From contig DCGS01000100.1 in the NCBI GenBank assembly GCA_002314645.1, forward strand, positions 9,084 to 26,841: a stretch of DNA of 17,758 nt. The letters are read 5' to 3'. Both the position numbers and the translations under genes were made by a program. Source of the stretch: Ruminococcaceae bacterium UBA1772 (GTDB lineage: Bacteria; Bacillota; Clostridia; Oscillospirales; Acutalibacteraceae). A model generated the notes under the pieces. The model was not told where the DNA came from. It worked only from the letters and a program-made list of their open reading frames with translations, and did no database searches. This document shows positions 1-7,635 of this stretch, piece after piece. The first letter of the stretch is position 1. Each line of letters starts with the position of its first letter.

Positions 1-969
1 GGTGGTAAAGGTGGTTCTGACTTCGACCCTAAGGGTAAGTCAGATCTTGAAATCATGCGTTTCTGCCAGAGCTTCATGACAGAGCTTGCAAGACACATTG
101 GTCCTGACTGCGACGTTCCAGCTGGTGACATTGGTACAGGTGCTCGTGAAATCGGTTATATGTTCGGTGCATATAAGAGAATTAAGAACGACTTCTCAGG
201 TGTTCTTACAGGTAAGGGACTCGGCTTCGGTGGTTCTCTTGCTCGTACAGAGGCTACAGGTTATGGTCTTTGCTACTACACAGATGAAATGCTCAAGGCT
301 AACGGCAAGAGCTTCGAAGGTCAGACAGTAGTTATTTCTGGTTCTGGTAACGTTGCTATCTACGCAACAGAGAAGGCAACTGCACTTGGTGCTAAGGTTG
401 TTGCTCTTTCAGACTCACAGGGCTACATCTATGACAAGAACGGAATTGACCTTGATTTAGTAAAACAACTCAAAGAGGTTGAAAGAAAGAGAATAAAAGA
501 GTATATTAATACACATACAGATGCTGAATATCATGAAGGCTGCAGCGGCATTTGGACAATTCCTTGTGACATTGCTCTTCCATGTGCTACTCAGAATGAA
601 ATTGACGGCGAATCAGCTAAGGCTCTTGCAGCTAACGGATGCTACTGTGTAGCTGAAGGTGCTAACATGCCATCAACTCCAGAAGCAATTGAAGTTTACT
701 TCCAGAACAACATGCTCTACGGTCCAGCTAAGGCTGCAAACGCAGGTGGTGTTGCAACATCAGGTCTTGAAATGTCACAGAACTCACAGAGACTTGCATG
801 GACATTCGAAGAAGTTGACGAGAAGCTTCACGACATCATGAAGGAAATCTTTGCTCAGTGTGATTCAGCAGCTAAAGAATATGGTATGCCAGGTAACTAC
901 ATGGCTGGTGCAAACATTGCCGGCTTCCTTAAAGTTGCTGAGGCTATGAAAGCTCAAGGATGTGTATAA
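1..969 (+). CDS. gdhA: NADP-type glutamate dehydrogenase, 5' end cut by window
   Basis: Reversibly makes glutamate from 2-oxoglutarate, ammonium and a nicotinamide cofactor in the cytoplasm. The reading frame is open from base 1 and 322 residues are visible. The family is about 445-450 residues long, so roughly 125 N-terminal residues lie outside the window. Visible residues 1-9 (GGKGGSDFD) hold the catalytic lysine of the family (residue 3). PAGDIGTGAREIG at 40-52 holds the catalytic aspartate (43), and GSGNVA at 114-119 is the dinucleotide-binding loop of the Rossmann domain. The overall pattern matches the hexameric bacterial NADP enzymes (E. coli GdhA type); cofactor preference is inferred from family, not measured. 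asnA follows after 3 bases, so the two are almost surely co-transcribed. About 31 codons near 451-545 use rarer synonymous codons than the rest of the gene (see findings). Identification is very secure. Confidence 0.96.
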   Translation, partial: GGKGGSDFDPKGKSDLEIMRFCQSFMTELARHIGPDCDVPAGDIGTGAREIGYMFGAYKRIKNDFSGVLTGKGLGFGGSLARTEATGYGLCYYTDEMLKANGKSFEGQTVVISGSGNVAIYATEKATALGAKVVALSDSQGYIYDKNGIDLDLVKQLKEVERKRIKEYINTHTDAEYHEGCSGIWTIPCDIALPCATQNEIDGESAKALAANGCYCVAEGANMPSTPEAIEVYFQNNMLYGPAKAANAGGVATSGLEMSQNSQRLAWTFEEVDEKLHDIMKEIFAQCDSAAKEYGMPGNYMAGANIAGFLKVAEAMKAQGCV

Positions 970-972
970 TTA

Positions 973-1980
973 ATGGAAGGACTTATATTACCAGAAGGTT
1001 ATAAATCCGCATTATCTCTCAGAGAAACTCAGAAAGCAATAAAGGTTACTAAGGACACTTTGCAGGTTTCACTTGCAAAGGCCTTAAACCTTGATAGAAT
1101 TACTGCTCCCCTCATTGTTACACAGGGTAGCGGCATAAACGATGACCTCAACGGCGTTGAGCGCAAGGTATCTTTTGACATGCTTAACATTGAAGGTACA
1201 GCAGAAGTTGTACAGTCACTTGCTAAGTGGAAAAGAATGGCGCTCTACCGCTACGGCTATGAGCCAGGTGAGGGCATCTACACAGATATGTCAGCAATTA
1301 GACGCGACGACTACTGTGACACCCTCCACTCTATTTACGTAGATCAGTGGGACTGGGAACGTGTAATAACAGCTGAGGATAGAAACGTAGAATTCCTCAA
1401 AGACATTGTAAGAAAGATTGTCGGCGCTCTTGCTGACTCAAAGGATGCTGTAAATAAGGCATTCCCTTCTCTTACAAGAACAATGGAGCGTGAAGTGTTC
1501 TTCATAACAACTCAGGAGCTCCTTGACATGTACCCTACTCTTTCAGCAAAGGAAAGAGAAAACAAAATAGTAGAGGAAAAGAAAACTGTTTTCCTCATGC
1601 AAATTGGTGATGTCCTTTCAAATGGCGAAAAGCACGACGGCAGAGCTCCAGACTATGACGACTGGTCACTCAACGGTGACATCCTCGTATGGAACGAAGT
1701 TCTCGGCTGTGCATATGAACTTTCTTCAATGGGAATCCGTGTTGACTCACAGGCACTTCTCTCCCAGCTTAAAAAAGCTGACGCCGAAGACAGACTCGTA
1801 TACCCATTCCACAAAGGAATCAAAGATAATACTCTTCCACTTACAATTGGTGGCGGTATTGGTCAGTCAAGAACTTGTATGTACATGCTTGAAAAAGCAC
1901 ACATAGGTGAAGTTCAGGTTTCAATTTGGCCAGAAGAAATGATTAAAATTTGCAAAGAGAATGGTATTGAACTTCTCTAA
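973..1980 (+). CDS. asnA: Aspartate--ammonia ligase (ammonia-dependent asparagine synthetase A)
   Basis: Makes asparagine from aspartate, ammonium and ATP, with an aspartyl-AMP intermediate, in the cytoplasm. The 335 residues match the usual length of about 330. Family motifs are plain: SLAKWKR (82-88), YVDQWDWE (122-129), RAPDYDDW (224-231), LNGDILVWN just after it, and TIGGGIGQSR (291-300). The fold is that of class II aminoacyl-tRNA synthetases. Compared with E. coli AsnA, the loop between RAPDYDDW and LNGDILVWN is about ten residues shorter. The ATG lies 3 bases after the gdhA stop, with AAGGA about 12 bases upstream inside gdhA, which fits translational coupling. Pairing with glutamate dehydrogenase puts two enzymes that fix free ammonium in one operon. 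The transcript ends at the hairpin near 1993-2024. Identification is very secure. Confidence 0.97.
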   Translation: MEGLILPEGYKSALSLRETQKAIKVTKDTLQVSLAKALNLDRITAPLIVTQGSGINDDLNGVERKVSFDMLNIEGTAEVVQSLAKWKRMALYRYGYEPGEGIYTDMSAIRRDDYCDTLHSIYVDQWDWERVITAEDRNVEFLKDIVRKIVGALADSKDAVNKAFPSLTRTMEREVFFITTQELLDMYPTLSAKERENKIVEEKKTVFLMQIGDVLSNGEKHDGRAPDYDDWSLNGDILVWNEVLGCAYELSSMGIRVDSQALLSQLKKADAEDRLVYPFHKGIKDNTLPLTIGGGIGQSRTCMYMLEKAHIGEVQVSIWPEEMIKICKENGIELL

Positions 1981-1983
1981 TTA

Positions 1984-2036
1984 ACAAAAACTAAGCTCAG
2001 ATAGGCATATGCTTATCTGAGCTTTTTATTTTTATT
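1984..2036. terminator. Bidirectional intrinsic terminator between asnA and argD
   Basis: Arms AAGCTCAGATA (1993-2003) and TATCTGAGCTT (2014-2024) pair perfectly over 11 bp. Three more pairs extend the stem inward to an ATAT loop. A T-rich run (2023-2036) follows on the plus strand. On the minus strand the sequence after the hairpin reads AGTTTTTGTTAA. It therefore serves convergent transcripts: gdhA-asnA from the left and argCJBD from the right. The argD stop codon (2032-2034) lies inside the plus-strand T-rich run. Confidence 0.9.
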
Positions 2037-3198
2037 CACCAATAACTTCTTTAAGCACTGTAATGGCCTCTACAAGGGCCTCATCTGAAATATTAAGTGC
2101 TGGGAGGAGTCTTACCTTAGTTTTAGCTGTAAGTGGAAGAACACCTCTCTTAATGCACTCCTGGACTATTTCTTTTGCAGGCTTTTCTGTTTCAATGCCT
2201 ATCATAAGACCAAGACCAGAAACACTCTTTACACCTTTTGCACCTTCAAGGCTCTTAAAGATGTATTCACTCTTGCAGTTTACTTCTTTGAGAAGTTCAT
2301 CATCTATTCTGTTGATGATGTTGATGGCGCCAGCAGCACATACCGGGTTACCACCGAAGGTTGAACCGTGGTCACCAGGACCATATACGTCCTTTACTTT
2401 TTCTCCAAGAAGGCACGCGCCCATTGGAAGTCCACCAGCAAGTCCTTTTGCAGTTGAAACTACATCTGGATTAACATCAAAGTTCTGGTATGCGTAGAGC
2501 TTACCTGTACGTCCGTTACCTGTTTGTACTTCGTCTATCATGAAGACAATGTCTTCTTCGTGGCAGAGTTCTTCTACGCCTTTAACGAAGTCTTTTGTAA
2601 GTGGGAGTACTCCACCCTCACCCTGAACGCACTCTATGAGAATACCTGCTACCTTGTTGTTTTTAACGAGTTCTTTTACTGAATCAAGGTTGTTTGCCTC
2701 TGCATAGAGAAAACCTTCTGTGAGCGGTGTGAAGAGCTCGTGGAAGTGGTCCTGACCAGTTGCAGCAAGTGTTGTTATTGTTCTTCCGTGGAAGCTGTTT
2801 ACAAGGGTAATTACATTGTAGTAGTCCTTGCCCTTTTTGTCCTGTGCATACTTTCTTGCAACCTTAATTGCACACTCGTTTGCCTCAGCACCTGAGTTTC
2901 CAAAGAATACCTTCTTCATGCCAGTTCTCTTACAGAGAATTTCCGCAAGGTCTGCACATGGTTCTGTGTAGTAGAGGTTTGACATGTGCTGTACTTTTTG
3001 AAGCTGATCTGTTACAGCCTTAACCCATTCGTCATCTGAAATACCAAATGCAGTAACACCAATGCCAGAACCCATATCTATGTATTTCTTTCCAGACTCG
3101 TCGTATACGTATGAGCCCTTACCAGAAACTATTTGAACAGGAAAACGACCGTATGTATTTGCAACGTATTCCTTGTCCTTTGCAATTATATTATCCAT
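2032..3198 (-). CDS. argD: Acetylornithine aminotransferase
   Basis: PLP-dependent class III aminotransferase that moves an amino group from glutamate to N-acetylglutamate semialdehyde, giving N-acetylornithine. At 388 residues it has the usual ArgD length. Motifs: FFGNSGAEANE (98-108, cofactor phosphate loop), SFHGRT (135-140), IDEVQTGNGRTG (221-232, with the Asp that contacts the PLP ring nitrogen), and STAKGLAGG (248-256) with the Schiff-base lysine at 251. It is the last gene of argC-argJ-argB-argD. Its ATG shares one base with the argB stop (TAATG arrangement) and has AAAGGTGA a few bases upstream, so translation is probably coupled. It may also act on succinyl-diaminopimelate, as some ArgD proteins do, but the operon makes arginine synthesis the main role. 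Confidence 0.96.
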   Translation of the reverse strand: MDNIIAKDKEYVANTYGRFPVQIVSGKGSYVYDESGKKYIDMGSGIGVTAFGISDDEWVKAVTDQLQKVQHMSNLYYTEPCADLAEILCKRTGMKKVFFGNSGAEANECAIKVARKYAQDKKGKDYYNVITLVNSFHGRTITTLAATGQDHFHELFTPLTEGFLYAEANNLDSVKELVKNNKVAGILIECVQGEGGVLPLTKDFVKGVEELCHEEDIVFMIDEVQTGNGRTGKLYAYQNFDVNPDVVSTAKGLAGGLPMGACLLGEKVKDVYGPGDHGSTFGGNPVCAAGAINIINRIDDELLKEVNCKSEYIFKSLEGAKGVKSVSGLGLMIGIETEKPAKEIVQECIKRGVLPLTAKTKVRLLPALNISDEALVEAITVLKEVIGE

Positions 3199-4079
3199 TA
3201 TTTTTCACCTTTAACTTTGTCTGACGTAACAAGTGTACCAGCACCTTCATCTGTCAGAAGTTCAATGAGAATTGAGTGAGGGATTCTACCGTCCATGATT
3301 GTAACGTCACCCACACCACTGTTTATTGCCTCAATGCAGCAGTCAACCTTTGGAATCATGCCACCTGAAATGAAGCCATCCTTAAAGAGGTTGACAGCGT
3401 CACTTACTGTGAGCTCTGAAATGAGAGTTCTAGGGTCATCCTTGTCTCTTAAAAGACCTGCAATGTCTGTCATCATGATGAGTCTGTCAGCATGAAGTGC
3501 ACCAGCAATTGCAGAAGCTGCTGTGTCACCGTTAATGTTGAAAATGTCACCCTCGTCGTTACAACCAAGAGTTGAAATTACTGGGATGTAGCCATTGTCA
3601 AGAAGGTCAGTAATTGGCTTTGGGTTGACGTTTGTAATGTGACCAACGTAGCCGAGCTTGTCGTCCTTCATTTGAGCTTCTATTAAGTGACCGTCCATAC
3701 CTGAAAGGCCAACTGCGTTACCGCCCTTTGTACCAATGAGGTTTACGAGCGATTTATTAACTTTACCAGCAAGTGCCATGAGAGCAATGTCAATTGTCTC
3801 CTTGTCTGTTACACGAAGTCCGTCAACAAATACGGACTCCTTGCCGAGCTGCTTCATGAGGCTAGTAAGCTCTGGGCCACCACCATGAACAACTACAATC
3901 TTCATTCCAATGAGAGAAAGAAGAACAATGTCCTCCATAACCTGCTGTTTGAGCTCTTCGTTTATCATTGCGTTTCCGCCGTACTTTACAACAATAATTT
4001 TTCCATAGTACTTTTGGATGTATGGAATGGCCTGTGTAAGTACTTCGGCTCTTTGAGCACTAGAAAATACTAAATTCAT
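3198..4079 (-). CDS. argB: Acetylglutamate kinase
   Basis: Phosphorylates N-acetylglutamate with ATP, the second committed step of ornithine synthesis. It has 293 residues of the amino-acid kinase fold. Motifs: VKYGGNAM (31-38, with the phosphate-binding lysine at 32), VVHGGGPE (63-70, substrate glycine loop), NINGDTAA, and TDEGAGTLV near the C-terminus. The first 25 or so residues form a likely amphipathic helix (AEVLTQAIPYIQKYYGK) before the catalytic core. That N-terminal helix is the known hallmark of hexameric, arginine-inhibited kinases, as opposed to the shorter arginine-insensitive E. coli type. I infer that arginine feedback acts here, which suits a pathway with ArgJ. The gap to argJ is 11 bases, and GAGGTGA precedes the ATG. 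Confidence 0.96.
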   Translation of the reverse strand: MNLVFSSAQRAEVLTQAIPYIQKYYGKIIVVKYGGNAMINEELKQQVMEDIVLLSLIGMKIVVVHGGGPELTSLMKQLGKESVFVDGLRVTDKETIDIALMALAGKVNKSLVNLIGTKGGNAVGLSGMDGHLIEAQMKDDKLGYVGHITNVNPKPITDLLDNGYIPVISTLGCNDEGDIFNINGDTAASAIAGALHADRLIMMTDIAGLLRDKDDPRTLISELTVSDAVNLFKDGFISGGMIPKVDCCIEAINSGVGDVTIMDGRIPHSILIELLTDEGAGTLVTSDKVKGEK

Positions 4080-4090
4080 TCTTTTTCACC

Positions 4091-5305
4091 TCAGGTTCTG
4101 TAGTCACCGTTAATCTTTACGTAATCATATGTAAGGTCACATCCCCAAGCTGTTGATGTAACGCTACCACTATTTAAGTTAATGAGAATTTCAATTTCAT
4201 CCTCAAGAAGAATTTCCTTTGCAATTTCCTCTGAGAAGTCAAGGCCTGCACCATCCTTACATACGTTGATGATGCCCTTGTTTGACTTGAAGAAAACGTC
4301 AACCTTGTCAACGTCTACCTTTACTCCACTGTAGCCTATTGCACAAAGTACACGGCCCCAGTTTGCGTCTGCGCCAAACATTGCAGCCTTAAGAAGGCTT
4401 GAGCAAATTACGCTCTTTGCAACAGCCTTTGCTGTCTGAATGTCTGATGCGCCAGAAACTACACACTCAAGAAGCTTTGTAGCACCTTCACCGTCACCAG
4501 CAATCATTCTGCAAAGAGCAACTGTTACTGTGTTAAGCGCTCTCATGAACTCAATGAAGTCTTTTCCTTCATATGCAATTTCTTCGTTTCCAGCAAGACC
4601 ATTTGCCATGATCATGCATGAATCGTTAGTTGATGTGTCACCATCAATGCTAAGCATGTTAAATGTATTAGCAACATCTGACTTAAGTGCTTTCTTAAGC
4701 ATGTCAGATGAAATGCAAACGTCTGTTGTTAAGAATACAAGCATTGTTGCCATGTTTGGATGGATCATACCTGAACCCTTAGCAATACCACCAAGAGTAC
4801 ACTTCTTTCCACCAATTTCAAACTCAACAGCAACTTCCTTTGCCACTGTGTCTGTTGTCATGATTGCTTCAGCAGCATCATGTCCACCCTCTACAGAGAG
4901 AGTCTTTGCAAGCTCTGGAATACCAGCAGCAATTGGTTCAAGGTTAAGTGGCTGACCAATTACACCTGTTGATGCAACAAGTACATTGTTTGAAGGAATG
5001 CCAAGTGCGTCTGCTGTAAGCTGTGACATGCTTTCAGCAACTTCAACACCGTTAGCATTACAAGTATTTGCGTTACCACTGTTTACAATAATTGCCTGTG
5101 CTACGCCATCTGCAATGTGACTCTTTGTTACAGCAATTGGAGCACCTTTAACAAGGTTTGTTGTATATACGCCAGCAGCAGATGCTGGAACTTCACTGAA
5201 GATGAGGGCAAGATCCTTCTTTGTCTTATTCTTTCTTACACCGCAGTGCATACCTGCCGCTTTAAATCCCTGAGCTGCGCAAACACCGCCATTTATCATT
5301 TTCAT
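4091..5305 (-). CDS. argJ: Glutamate N-acetyltransferase (ornithine acetyltransferase)
   Basis: Transfers the acetyl group from N-acetylornithine back to glutamate, releasing ornithine and recycling acetylglutamate; bifunctional members also use acetyl-CoA. The 404 residues are typical. The protein self-cleaves at the conserved ATML site; here Ala186-Thr187, inside KGSGMIHPNMATML, makes Thr187 the expected N-terminal nucleophile of the beta chain. ASTGVIG (111-117) supplies the expected oxyanion-hole threonine and glycine. The last residues (KINGDYRT) have the usual C-terminal form. AGAGGATAAGAATT precedes the ATG. It lies 17 bases after argC and 11 before argB. No argA or argE is seen in the window, which fits the acetyl-cycle. 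Whether it is mono- or bifunctional cannot be told from sequence. Confidence 0.96.
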   Translation of the reverse strand: MKMINGGVCAAQGFKAAGMHCGVRKNKTKKDLALIFSEVPASAAGVYTTNLVKGAPIAVTKSHIADGVAQAIIVNSGNANTCNANGVEVAESMSQLTADALGIPSNNVLVASTGVIGQPLNLEPIAAGIPELAKTLSVEGGHDAAEAIMTTDTVAKEVAVEFEIGGKKCTLGGIAKGSGMIHPNMATMLVFLTTDVCISSDMLKKALKSDVANTFNMLSIDGDTSTNDSCMIMANGLAGNEEIAYEGKDFIEFMRALNTVTVALCRMIAGDGEGATKLLECVVSGASDIQTAKAVAKSVICSSLLKAAMFGADANWGRVLCAIGYSGVKVDVDKVDVFFKSNKGIINVCKDGAGLDFSEEIAKEILLEDEIEILINLNSGSVTSTAWGCDLTYDYVKINGDYRT

Positions 5306-5322
5306 AATTCTTATCCTCTCTT

Positions 5323-6252
5323 TCAGTCTATATTGAGGCCCTCTGTTTCAGGAAGCCCCAAGAGTATATTCATATTTTGAATTGCGGCACCAGAAGCGCC
5401 TTTACCTAAATTATCAAATCTTGAAACAAGAAGTATTCTGTCTTCGTTTCCGTGAACAGTTATTTCCATGTCATCTCTTCCAGACATGTTAGACGCTGAA
5501 AGGAAACCACCTTCAGAAATGTCACCTTTGAACTTAACTATAGGTGAGTTCAAATAGTAGTCTTCAAGTACTTCTTTAATGCTATCTATTGTACCATTTA
5601 TATCCTTCTTAAACAATGAAACTGTAACTTCCATGCCTGAATAGTATGGTGCAATGAATGGGCAGAAAATTGGAGTATTTGAAAGGCCTGAAATTTTAGC
5701 CATTTCTGGAAGATGCTTATGCTCCTGAGTCAATGCATACTGACGAGGAGCAGAAAGAAGCTCGTCTCTATTTTCATCCTCATACTGAGCAATTCCCTTT
5801 TTACCAGCACCTGAATATCCAGATACTGCAAAACAGTTGAGGTATGAATCGCTCGAAATAATACCTTTTTCTACAAGTGGTGCAACAAGTGAAATGAAAC
5901 CACTTGCATAACAACCAGGGTTTGCAACTCTTTTGGAACTTTTAATTTTCTCTGTCATTCCTGTGAGTTCTGGGAAACCATATGTCCAGTCGTCATTTGT
6001 TCTGTGTGCTGTTGAGGTGTCTATTATTTTTACATTACTACCCTCTGCCAGGGCAACAGATTCAACTGCTGCGGCATCTGGAAGACAAAGGAATGCAATG
6101 TCTGCTTCGTGGAGGGCATCACGTCGTGCGGACTCATCTTTTCTAAGTTCTTCTGAAAGAACTATGAGTTCAAGATCTTTTCTGTCATAAAGTCTGTCAT
6201 GTATACGAAGACCTGTTGTTCCTGCACTGCCATCTATAAAGATTTTTGTCAT
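5323..6252 (-). CDS. argC: N-acetyl-gamma-glutamyl-phosphate reductase, short (type 2) form
   Basis: Reduces N-acetylglutamyl phosphate to the semialdehyde with NADPH. At 309 residues it is shorter than the roughly 335-345 residue common type, and it begins KIFIDGSAGTTGLRIHDRL, the pattern of the second ArgC subfamily. GSAGTTG (8-14) is the NADP-binding loop, DTSTAHRT (78-85) is conserved, and ANPGCYASGF (110-119) carries the catalytic Cys114. The ATG is preceded by AGGAGG with suitable spacing. First gene of argCJBD. The region just upstream contains a good sigma-A promoter and candidate ARG boxes, so expression is probably arginine-controlled. No other arg genes (argF, argG, argH, argR) are in view. 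Confidence 0.96.
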   Translation of the reverse strand: MTKIFIDGSAGTTGLRIHDRLYDRKDLELIVLSEELRKDESARRDALHEADIAFLCLPDAAAVESVALAEGSNVKIIDTSTAHRTNDDWTYGFPELTGMTEKIKSSKRVANPGCYASGFISLVAPLVEKGIISSDSYLNCFAVSGYSGAGKKGIAQYEDENRDELLSAPRQYALTQEHKHLPEMAKISGLSNTPIFCPFIAPYYSGMEVTVSLFKKDINGTIDSIKEVLEDYYLNSPIVKFKGDISEGGFLSASNMSGRDDMEITVHGNEDRILLVSRFDNLGKGASGAAIQNMNILLGLPETEGLNID

Positions 6253-6270
6253 GACTATTCCTCCTACTTT

Positions 6271-6284
6271 TGAATATTTATACC
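6271..6284 (-). promoter_or_regulatory. Weak candidate ARG box in the argC leader
   Basis: TGAATATTTATACC agrees at 12 of 14 positions with the ArgR core TGAATWWWWATTCA. It lies 18 bases upstream of the argC ATG and about 16-29 bases downstream of the predicted transcription start. AT-rich DNA makes chance matches likely, so support comes mainly from its position near two other boxes. Confidence 0.35.
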
Positions 6285-6299
6285 TCTAAAAGAATTTAT

Positions 6300-6324
6300 G
6301 CTCTATATAATAAATATATAGAGC
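6300..6324. repeat. Perfect 10-bp inverted repeat over the argC -10 region
   Basis: GCTCTATATA and TATATAGAGC are exact reverse complements separated by 5 bases. The repeat covers the predicted argC -10 box and most of the spacer. No T-run follows on either strand, and the predicted start point (near 6300) is at its edge, so it would not be part of the argC transcript. I therefore read it as a possible DNA operator rather than an RNA terminator. Confidence 0.6.
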
Positions 6325-6335
6325 ACAAAAGTCAA
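6307..6335 (-). promoter_or_regulatory. Sigma-A type promoter of argCJBD
   Basis: On the minus strand, TTGACT (6335-6330) is followed by a 17-base spacer and TATTAT (6312-6307). Each box matches the consensus at 5 of 6 positions. The predicted start is near 6300, giving a 5' leader of about 48 bases before argC. Confidence 0.75.
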
Positions 6336-6345
6336 GCATTATTAA

Positions 6346-6359
6346 TGCATAATTATTCA
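6346..6359 (-). promoter_or_regulatory. Candidate ARG box (strong) upstream of argC promoter
   Basis: On the minus strand TGAATAATTATGCA matches the ArgR half-site core TGAATWWWWATTCA at 13 of 14 positions. The one mismatch (G for T) is allowed in the B. subtilis AhrC consensus. It sits just upstream of the -35 box. Confidence 0.55.
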
Positions 6360-6366
6360 AAAATTA

Positions 6367-6380
6367 TGAATATTTTTGTA
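6367..6380 (+). promoter_or_regulatory. Candidate second ARG box
   Basis: TGAATATTTTTGTA keeps the left half and central AT tract of an ARG box and is degenerate in the right half. Its centre is exactly 21 bp from that of the stronger box at 6346-6359, the centre spacing known for paired E. coli ARG boxes (18 bp plus 3). Alone it would not be called. Confidence 0.35.
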
Positions 6381-6383
6381 TTT

Positions 6384-7625
6384 TTATTCTTTTTCAATAG
6401 CCGCAGCCTTTTTGCTACCTACGAGTACCTCTGGATGAGCCTTAATGTACTGTGTCCACTTGATATATCCGTATGTTGAGTTTGTAAGGTAACCAACCTT
6501 GAGAACAAGAAGAACAATCTGGCCTGAAAGAATATTTATAACACCCTCAAGGATTGCATCTATGAACCATGCAACCCACTGTTCTCTGTATCTGAAGAGA
6601 ATAAAGAGACCGTTTGCAACACCTACTGCAGAAACGCATGCATCAAGGTAGCATACAATAATTTCAAGTGTTTCGTTGCCCTTGAAGAGGTCGCTGCCCT
6701 CTGTGAAGAGTGTGAGTGCATAACCTACAACAATAGTCCATACGAAAATACCAACAATAATTAATACTTCCTGCTTACCTGTAAGAGTTCTAACCTCTGT
6801 AAGTTCATCCTCTTCTCTATCTGGATGTCTGTGCCAGTTAATGAAGCTGATAATGTCACATGGAAGCCAGAAGAAGAGTGTTGTAGCGAATGTTGCAAAT
6901 CTGTATGCAAGAACAAGACAGATTGCAATTTCAGTAATTTCAACTGCTACAGATACAATGAAATTCCACTTTGACTGCTTAGAAATAAGAAGTTCGCAAA
7001 GAATGTTAAGGAATGTGTCTGCAAGGTAAAGGATCATAATCCAAAGACCGTTTACACCGTTACAGCTTTCCTCTGGTGCAATGAGTGAAACAATACCAGC
7101 TGCAACCATAATTGTAAGGAACCAGCTCTTCTCATATGTAGTAAAGAAGTCGTTCTTAACAGTCATAATAATGAATGAAACTGCCATGAGAGCAAATGCA
7201 ACTGCAATTGCAAAGTTCTGAGAATTCTCATTGAAAAGAGCGTCATTTGCAACGTCTACAATTTTAGATTCCATTGCCTTATCTGGAATTGCAACTTCAT
7301 ATCCGTCTGCATTTTTATACACAAAACCATCTATTACTGCACCCTCTTCGAGTTCTTCCCAGTCCTCGTAAGAGTATGTAACAATCATTGTAAGGCTTTC
7401 GTCTTCGTTTACGAATTCAACATCACAAATTGTTGAATCCTCGTCATAATCTTCTTCCTCTGCTGTTGTTGCACGAGTAAAGCTTTCTGTACGACTGAAC
7501 TCATAGTTCTTGTCTGCTGAGAATAATGCACTTGCACCTTTTACTGCAAATACTACAGTTAAGATGATTGTTACAACTGCAAGAACAATCTTTAAAATTT
7601 GGGTTTTTGACTTATACTTTTCCAT
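6384..7625 (-). CDS. PnuC-like vitamin/nucleoside transporter with extracytoplasmic N-terminal extension
   Basis: A 413-residue integral membrane protein. Residues 12-34 form a hydrophobic segment, followed by a very acidic, soluble stretch at about 35-136 (EEEDYDEDSTICDVEFVNED). Further likely membrane segments lie near 137-156, 168-184, 193-212, 222-243, 247-263, 286-306, 322-344 and 350-378. The C-terminal 240 residues resemble the PnuC family (nicotinamide riboside, thiamine or riboflavin facilitators), most clearly in RYREQWVAWFIDAI (345-358) and the ending YGYIKWTQY (385-393). Usual PnuC proteins are about 220-260 residues and lack the first 150. The substrate cannot be told: no NAD, thiamine or riboflavin gene or riboswitch is nearby. 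TAAGGAG, overlapping the stop codon of the preceding gene, serves as its ribosome-binding site, so it is co-transcribed with the PLP-enzyme gene. No clear terminator follows before the argC promoter. Confidence 0.72.
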   Translation of the reverse strand: MEKYKSKTQILKIVLAVVTIILTVVFAVKGASALFSADKNYEFSRTESFTRATTAEEEDYDEDSTICDVEFVNEDESLTMIVTYSYEDWEELEEGAVIDGFVYKNADGYEVAIPDKAMESKIVDVANDALFNENSQNFAIAVAFALMAVSFIIMTVKNDFFTTYEKSWFLTIMVAAGIVSLIAPEESCNGVNGLWIMILYLADTFLNILCELLISKQSKWNFIVSVAVEITEIAICLVLAYRFATFATTLFFWLPCDIISFINWHRHPDREEDELTEVRTLTGKQEVLIIVGIFVWTIVVGYALTLFTEGSDLFKGNETLEIIVCYLDACVSAVGVANGLFILFRYREQWVAWFIDAILEGVINILSGQIVLLVLKVGYLTNSTYGYIKWTQYIKAHPEVLVGSKKAAAIEKE

Positions 7626-7635
7626 TTTCTACTCC

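Noticed and set aside
4440..4955. A plus-strand open frame of 171 codons opposite argJ
   Set aside because: Serine- and proline-rich translation without a domain, fully antisense to a clear argJ; a shadow frame.
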